From Tridacna crocea (Eukaryota; Mollusca; Bivalvia; Cardiida; Cardiidae), in NCBI GenBank assembly GCA_943736015.1, contig OX031062.1:52874962-52938961 (forward strand): a stretch of DNA of 64,000 nucleotides, given 5' to 3'. The translations under genes were made by a program, and so were the position numbers. The notes under the pieces are model-generated. The model ran no database searches and was not told where the DNA came from. It saw nothing but the letters and a program-made list of their open reading frames with translations. This document shows, one piece after another, positions 56,801-62,800 of the stretch; position 1 is the stretch's first letter; the number at the start of each line of letters is the position of its first letter.

Positions 56801-59800
56801 GGAACAGGAGAAAATGCTGGTTACCAGCATTTTCTCCTTTTCCCACCATGTTTTCAAATGGCTTTTTCCTCGGGGTTGTAAAAAACCGGTATTGTTTGGT
56901 AAAATGTCAAGAGTTCAGTCAATCCTACAAAAACTTGTAGATTTATTGATGGTATTCCTTTCATTTCATTTCATTGCAGACAGACAGATGCACAAGCTTT
57001 TCCGATGGTTACCACAAACTCCTGTATACCTTAGCTCAAAACATCTCACTAGACGCCAGCGGTCCAGATAGGTGCCGGCACTACAGACTTGAACCTGTTA
57101 CCCATACAAATCTTTTCTTACTTATACTAGAAGACAGACAGAAACACAACTGTGTTGATAATACCCAGGTTTAAAACTAAGTCTCTTTATGCCAAACAAA
57201 TAATGGGAACCTCAAATGAAATTGCAAACCCTTGAAAATTAGACAAATTTCTATTTTGTAGGCTTAACCCTTTCTCAAACAAGGAATTTTAGAATTTTTT
57301 AAACTAAAAGGATCTCCAAATGCCAAATTTGAAAGTGGTACAAATTAATTGGAGTTCTTTGACTTGGTAGAAAACCTTGTGGAAAAAGGAGAAAATGCTG
57401 GTATCAAGCATTTTCTCCATTTCCCACAGTTTTCAAAAGCCTTATTCCTCTAGATCCTTTCTCTTTACCACACAGCAAAATTTTAAACATGTCCAAATTG
57501 CAAGCATTTGCAGACAACAATTTCAATGTTTTATACCCTATCAAATGCAGAAATCACCATATTAGCAAAGTTATTTTTTGTCTACAAATAATGTCGATTT
57601 TTGCCCAGTCCAGTCATTGTCATTTGGTAAAGAGTTCATTTATGTTCATATCCAGTATCTGGGCTCTAGGTAAAAGTGATGATATTCTAAATCCATTATT
57701 TCTCTTCCAAACCCTATGTTGTGAGAATTCATTAGAATACCAGTAGTCTCAATGAGATGATTCTAATGAGTACCCATACATAGGGTTTAGTTGAAAATTA
57801 TTAATATTTTTGATTTTGAAATCAAAATCAATCCCTCTATCTGGAGCTCTGATTATCCATTATTTCACAAGTAGGTTCTGGAATTTGTCTGCTTCAAACT
57901 TGTGCCAGGAGGTTTTGAGTGCAAGTTTGTTTTCAGAGTTGACATTTCTGCTAGAGGGCAGGCAAAAAGGACAACTCTCGGGTGTTGAGTTTACTTTGAC
58001 ATGTACCAAATTATACCAAGTTTCAACTACTTCAGTGAAGATGGCTTTCAAAAGTGCTGTGTGAAATGCTGAAAACCAACATTCTCTTCCCACAATGTGT
58101 TTTAAGCCTTTCAACCTCAAACCCCTTTCTAGACTCATTCAATTTGTCATTTACCAATGCTCTGTATTTGGACATCTAATTTTTTGTAATTTGGCAAAAG
58201 GTTGAGACACATTTTGATCAAATGGTTGCTATCATTTTAACAAAATGAGGCTTTTATTTTCTCCAAATTTATTAAGTAATATTTTGAATTTGTTTTCACT
58301 TCAGAGTTGTTTGAGCTGCAGTGTGACAACATTTAATCCAAGATACCAGTTAAACATGGGACAGTGTCAGATGTGTGATGACAACAACACTCGATGTCAG
58401 TGTCCATGTTTCTGTGTAACAGATCTTGACATATGTCAGGGACAGTTTAAAACACAAGTGGATAACATTCCTTTCACATCTTGTTACAGTAAGTACCTTC
58501 TAACTTTTTATTGATCAACAATATTGCCGACTGATCCTAATGATTTATTATTGAAAGCATTTACTGACAAAACATTAAATGTGACTTAACTCATTACCAA
58601 TCGACAATATTTTAGGCTTGTCCAAATCGAAAGTACATGCAGACAACAAAGTAAATGTGACTTAAAATTTGAAATTAGTTTTGTGAAGGATAGAAAACAT
58701 TGTGGGAAAAGTAGAAAATGCTGGTCACCAGCATTTTCTCCTTTTTCCATGTTTTTTAAAGGCTTCTTTCTCGGGGTCGTCAAAAGTAGGGATTGTGTGG
58801 TAATGGGTTAAAGACTGAAGTCTGCTTTGAAAAAATGTGCACCTCTTTGCTATTGTACTATTTAGTTTAGTCTATCGGAACTTGTGTTACTATCAACATT
58901 AGAAAATCCTAGATTTTGAGAATGGTGTTGACTCTTTGGCTCTAAGGTCTCTTGATGAATACCTTGCCATTTGATTATTAGACTATCAGTCTTCCTGACA
59001 GTACCCTGTCAGTAAATTCTTAGGCCCTCTGGCTTAAAATAGACTAGTTAGTGTACACTGGAAAAAGCCTAATTTGGAAAAAAGATGACTTTTTGGACAG
59101 AATATCTAACAAAATTTCAAACAATGAAGATAAAATATTAGGTTGGACATTCGCCGTATCTATGTACTAAAAAGGTATTGGAAGAAAATTAAAAAGCTTA
59201 TTTTAACTCTTTACTACTCAACAGAATTTCACCTAACTCAAATTAATACCTTTAGTATTTGCAGATGATAAATCTTTCTAAAAACTTGAAATTTCTTCTT
59301 CAGAGGGTCAAAAACATTGTTTAGAAAGGAAAAAGCGTTGAACCCTGACCCTTCATCCTCGAGGTTGCTAAAAGTCTGTCACAACTTGCAAAGATTGTTT
59401 ACTGCAACTGCATTAGCCTTTTACGAAACGGTCCAGATTTGACTGCCATGCTGGGGAAGGCTTTTAACTCTTTGCCAAAAGACAAAATTTTAGACCAGTC
59501 CAAATTTAAAGCATTTGCAGACGATAAAATAAAAGTGACTGAAATTTTGAAATTTGTTTTGTGAAGGGTAGAAAACTGCGGGAAAAGGAGAAAATGCTGG
59601 TTACTATCATTTTCTCCTTTTCCCACAATGTTTTCTAAAGGCTTCTTTCTCAGGGTCTTCAAAATACGACATGGTATGATAAAGGGTAAAAGACATTTTG
59701 GAAAAAATATAAAATGCTGCTAAGTAGGATTTTCTCCTTTTTTTGCAAATGTTTTGTACCCTATCAGAGAACTTTTTTAAGCTTACTTACGTCAATTTTG

Positions 59801-62800
59801 AATTTGTCTTTAGCTCATGTTTTGATTTTGAATAGTCTGGGATTTAGCCTTTTTTTAGAGGGTTCATATTAGTTTGTATGATCTCTGAATTTCATTAGAC
59901 CATCCAGTGATTGTTACACAACCAGAACTGCAGCCAGACAGTCCAGGACCTATGTTTGAGCACTGTTCAATACCTTGTGCCTCTATGTGAGTTTTTATAT
60001 GATATGTGTACATAAATCCTGTTCTTCTGATAGGACTGTATATCTTTTTGTTCAAATGCCCTGTTAACCCATTACTGCACAAATATCACTCTTTATACTT
60101 TTCTTTATACATTATTCTTTATACACTGTAGGAACAGAGAGTTTCTTTTAAAAAACAAGAGCCTCACATAGCGAAGCATATGAAGGGGCTTGTCAGTGAA
60201 ATGGGTTAAATTTAAGGATCAGAGTTTCCGATCACGCAAAATCATGCGTGAAACATGTATAAATGAAATAAAACCCCTACAAAATTACAAACCTATACGT
60301 GAATTCACGCACAAAAATTATAGAGGAAGATCGAACATAAAAGTAGGAAACACTTGCATAGAAAGGTTTATGTAAGTGCAATTTTCGGAAAATATAAATC
60401 ATGAGAAAAAATTTGGATTTCCAGCTTTGTACTTATAGAACATTTACATGGTTGGCATACTCTGTCTTTATTATCGCAATCAATAATATTGCAGACTGGA
60501 GCTCGTTCTTTTTTTCAAAAAATTCTTTACTTCAGGTCTCCTTTGTTTAACGCAGTCGACAAAAAAAGCGTTTTGTTGACGCCAATGTCTTTCGTCTGTA
60601 AACCTATATTTGGAATAGCTCAGAAATACATTTTAGACTCTTTCAGATTTTAGAATTCGGGTTCCCTTAGGCAAGCAAGGTACACTAGCTCTAGAACCAT
60701 TCAAAATGTAGAAAACAGAATTCAATTCATGCAGAAATACTTATCCATAAATGAACGGACATGAAAGATTGATCAGTCTATAAAAAGCGGAAACCCATGA
60801 CACAACAAAATGCTCCATTTTACATTGTCCAATCACAGTCACTTCATTCTGTCTTTTCAGCTTTTAATAAGTGTAAGCTGTAAATTTCCACAAATATCTT
60901 GATATAACAAATCATCAGTATTGATTGCTTTGAGAATCATTATTGTCATACCCTCAAAATATGAAATCTAACACCCCCCACCCCTGGGTTTACAACTCAA
61001 GGGCTAAGTGTGTACTTCTGAAATAAAAAGTTAGTGGGAACACTGCATATTGAATACAGCAGTCTTCATTCAGACTTCTAGAATGATTAATGTTGATAAG
61101 GCATGTGAAAAGATGAGCATAAAGACTACTAGTTAACACTTTGCCAAACAATTTTTTACATGTCAGTTACATTTAAAAATGTCAGTTACATTTAAAAATG
61201 TAACAATCTATATGATTGTTCTGCATCTGATCGAAAATGAGGCATTAAGTAAACAATTTTAAATTGTGGGCATCCTAGTTTTTCTCTTAATTTGTACCCC
61301 CATTTTTTTTCTGATACTCCCATTTTTTATTTGTGGGGTACAAAACCCCCAAATAAAATTTTCAGTGGGAACACTGAGGATTTATCATAAAAGAACAGTT
61401 AGGGATCACATATGGGACCATGGAGTTATTTGTCCTTGTGCACTGCATTTCTCCTCAGTGTGATCTATGCACCTGTGAAGTATCATTTTTACAACCTGTT
61501 AGTTTCCAAGTTATTTTTCCTGATAAAACTAAAGATCTCCTAAACTATGGGGCCAAAAGTTTTGGTTCTTGTACACTGCACTTCTCCTTAACCCTTTCCC
61601 AAACTACAAAGTTCGGACTCTTCCAAACCGAAAGAGTTTGCAGACGACAATTTTAGATTTGGAGAAAATGGCAGAAAGTTCTCAAAAAGGGTAGAAAACA
61701 CTGTGGGAAAAGGAGAAATTGCTTGTTACAAGCAATTTCTCCTTTTCCCACAATGTTTTCAAAAGACTTTTAATGCAGACACATAAAAACCAGGGCTTGT
61801 TTGGGAAAGGGTTAATGTCATCTATCAACCTGTGAGGTTTCAGGTTTATTTCTCATGTAGTTTTTAATACATAAGCTGGACAAAATTGGAGCCAGAAAAA
61901 ATCCAAGGGCAATAACTCGTAAACTATGGGGCCAAAAGTTAATGTCATCTATTAACCTGTGAAGTTTTAGGTTTATATCTTATGTAATTTTCAATATATG
62001 AGCTAGAGAAAATTTGAGCCAGAAAAAAATCAAAGGGCAATAACTCCTAATTCAAGCAATCAAGAGTTATGATTCCTGTGCACTGCACTTCTCCTTGATA
62101 AGATCTATCCACCTATGAAGTATCATGTTTACACCTTTGATAGATAAAGTGTAAGAACAATAATGAAGCGCAATAATTCCTACATTACGCAAAAAGAGTT
62201 ATGTTTCCTGTGCACTGCCCTTTTCCTTGATGAAATCTATCCACCTATGAAGTATCATGTTTACAGCTCTAATACTTTTTGAGTTACGCTCCAAACAAAA
62301 TTTAAGTATAAAAATTTTCAAAAGGCAATAACTTTAGACTGCCTTAAGATATCCAAATGTAAAAATTCACATGCACAATTAGACATCATAGAGGTTCATT
62401 GTGGTAAGTTTTAACTTATTCAAATGAAAACTGTGGGAGGAGTTGCACACAGAAGGAATTGCAATTGGAAGGGGAGATGGATGGATTGACAACTAGGGCC
62501 ATAACATAATGCAACCCTTCCAGCTCATGAAGAAAGCAGTTGGTTCCTTTCTCTGCATTTGGTTTTCAATTTGGATCAGTCAAAATTTTTCTTGCTATAA
62601 AGGGATAATCAGTTACCAAACAACCCCACATTTTCACAACACTTAGGAATTGGGCTATTGAAAGTCTTGTATGCTGTTTACCAGCATTTTCTCCCTTTAG
62701 CACAAAGCTTCCAAAAGTCTTCTTTAAAGATTGTTTGGTGAAGGGATATGTTATAAGTTCTCATTTAATATTTCAGAGAGGACCTTTCAATATGCAACCA

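Noticed and set aside
15413..62748. CRISPR array or bacterial-type operon
   Set aside because: The repeats are dispersed, palindromic, TTAA-flanked and of eukaryotic type; the genes have GT-AG introns.
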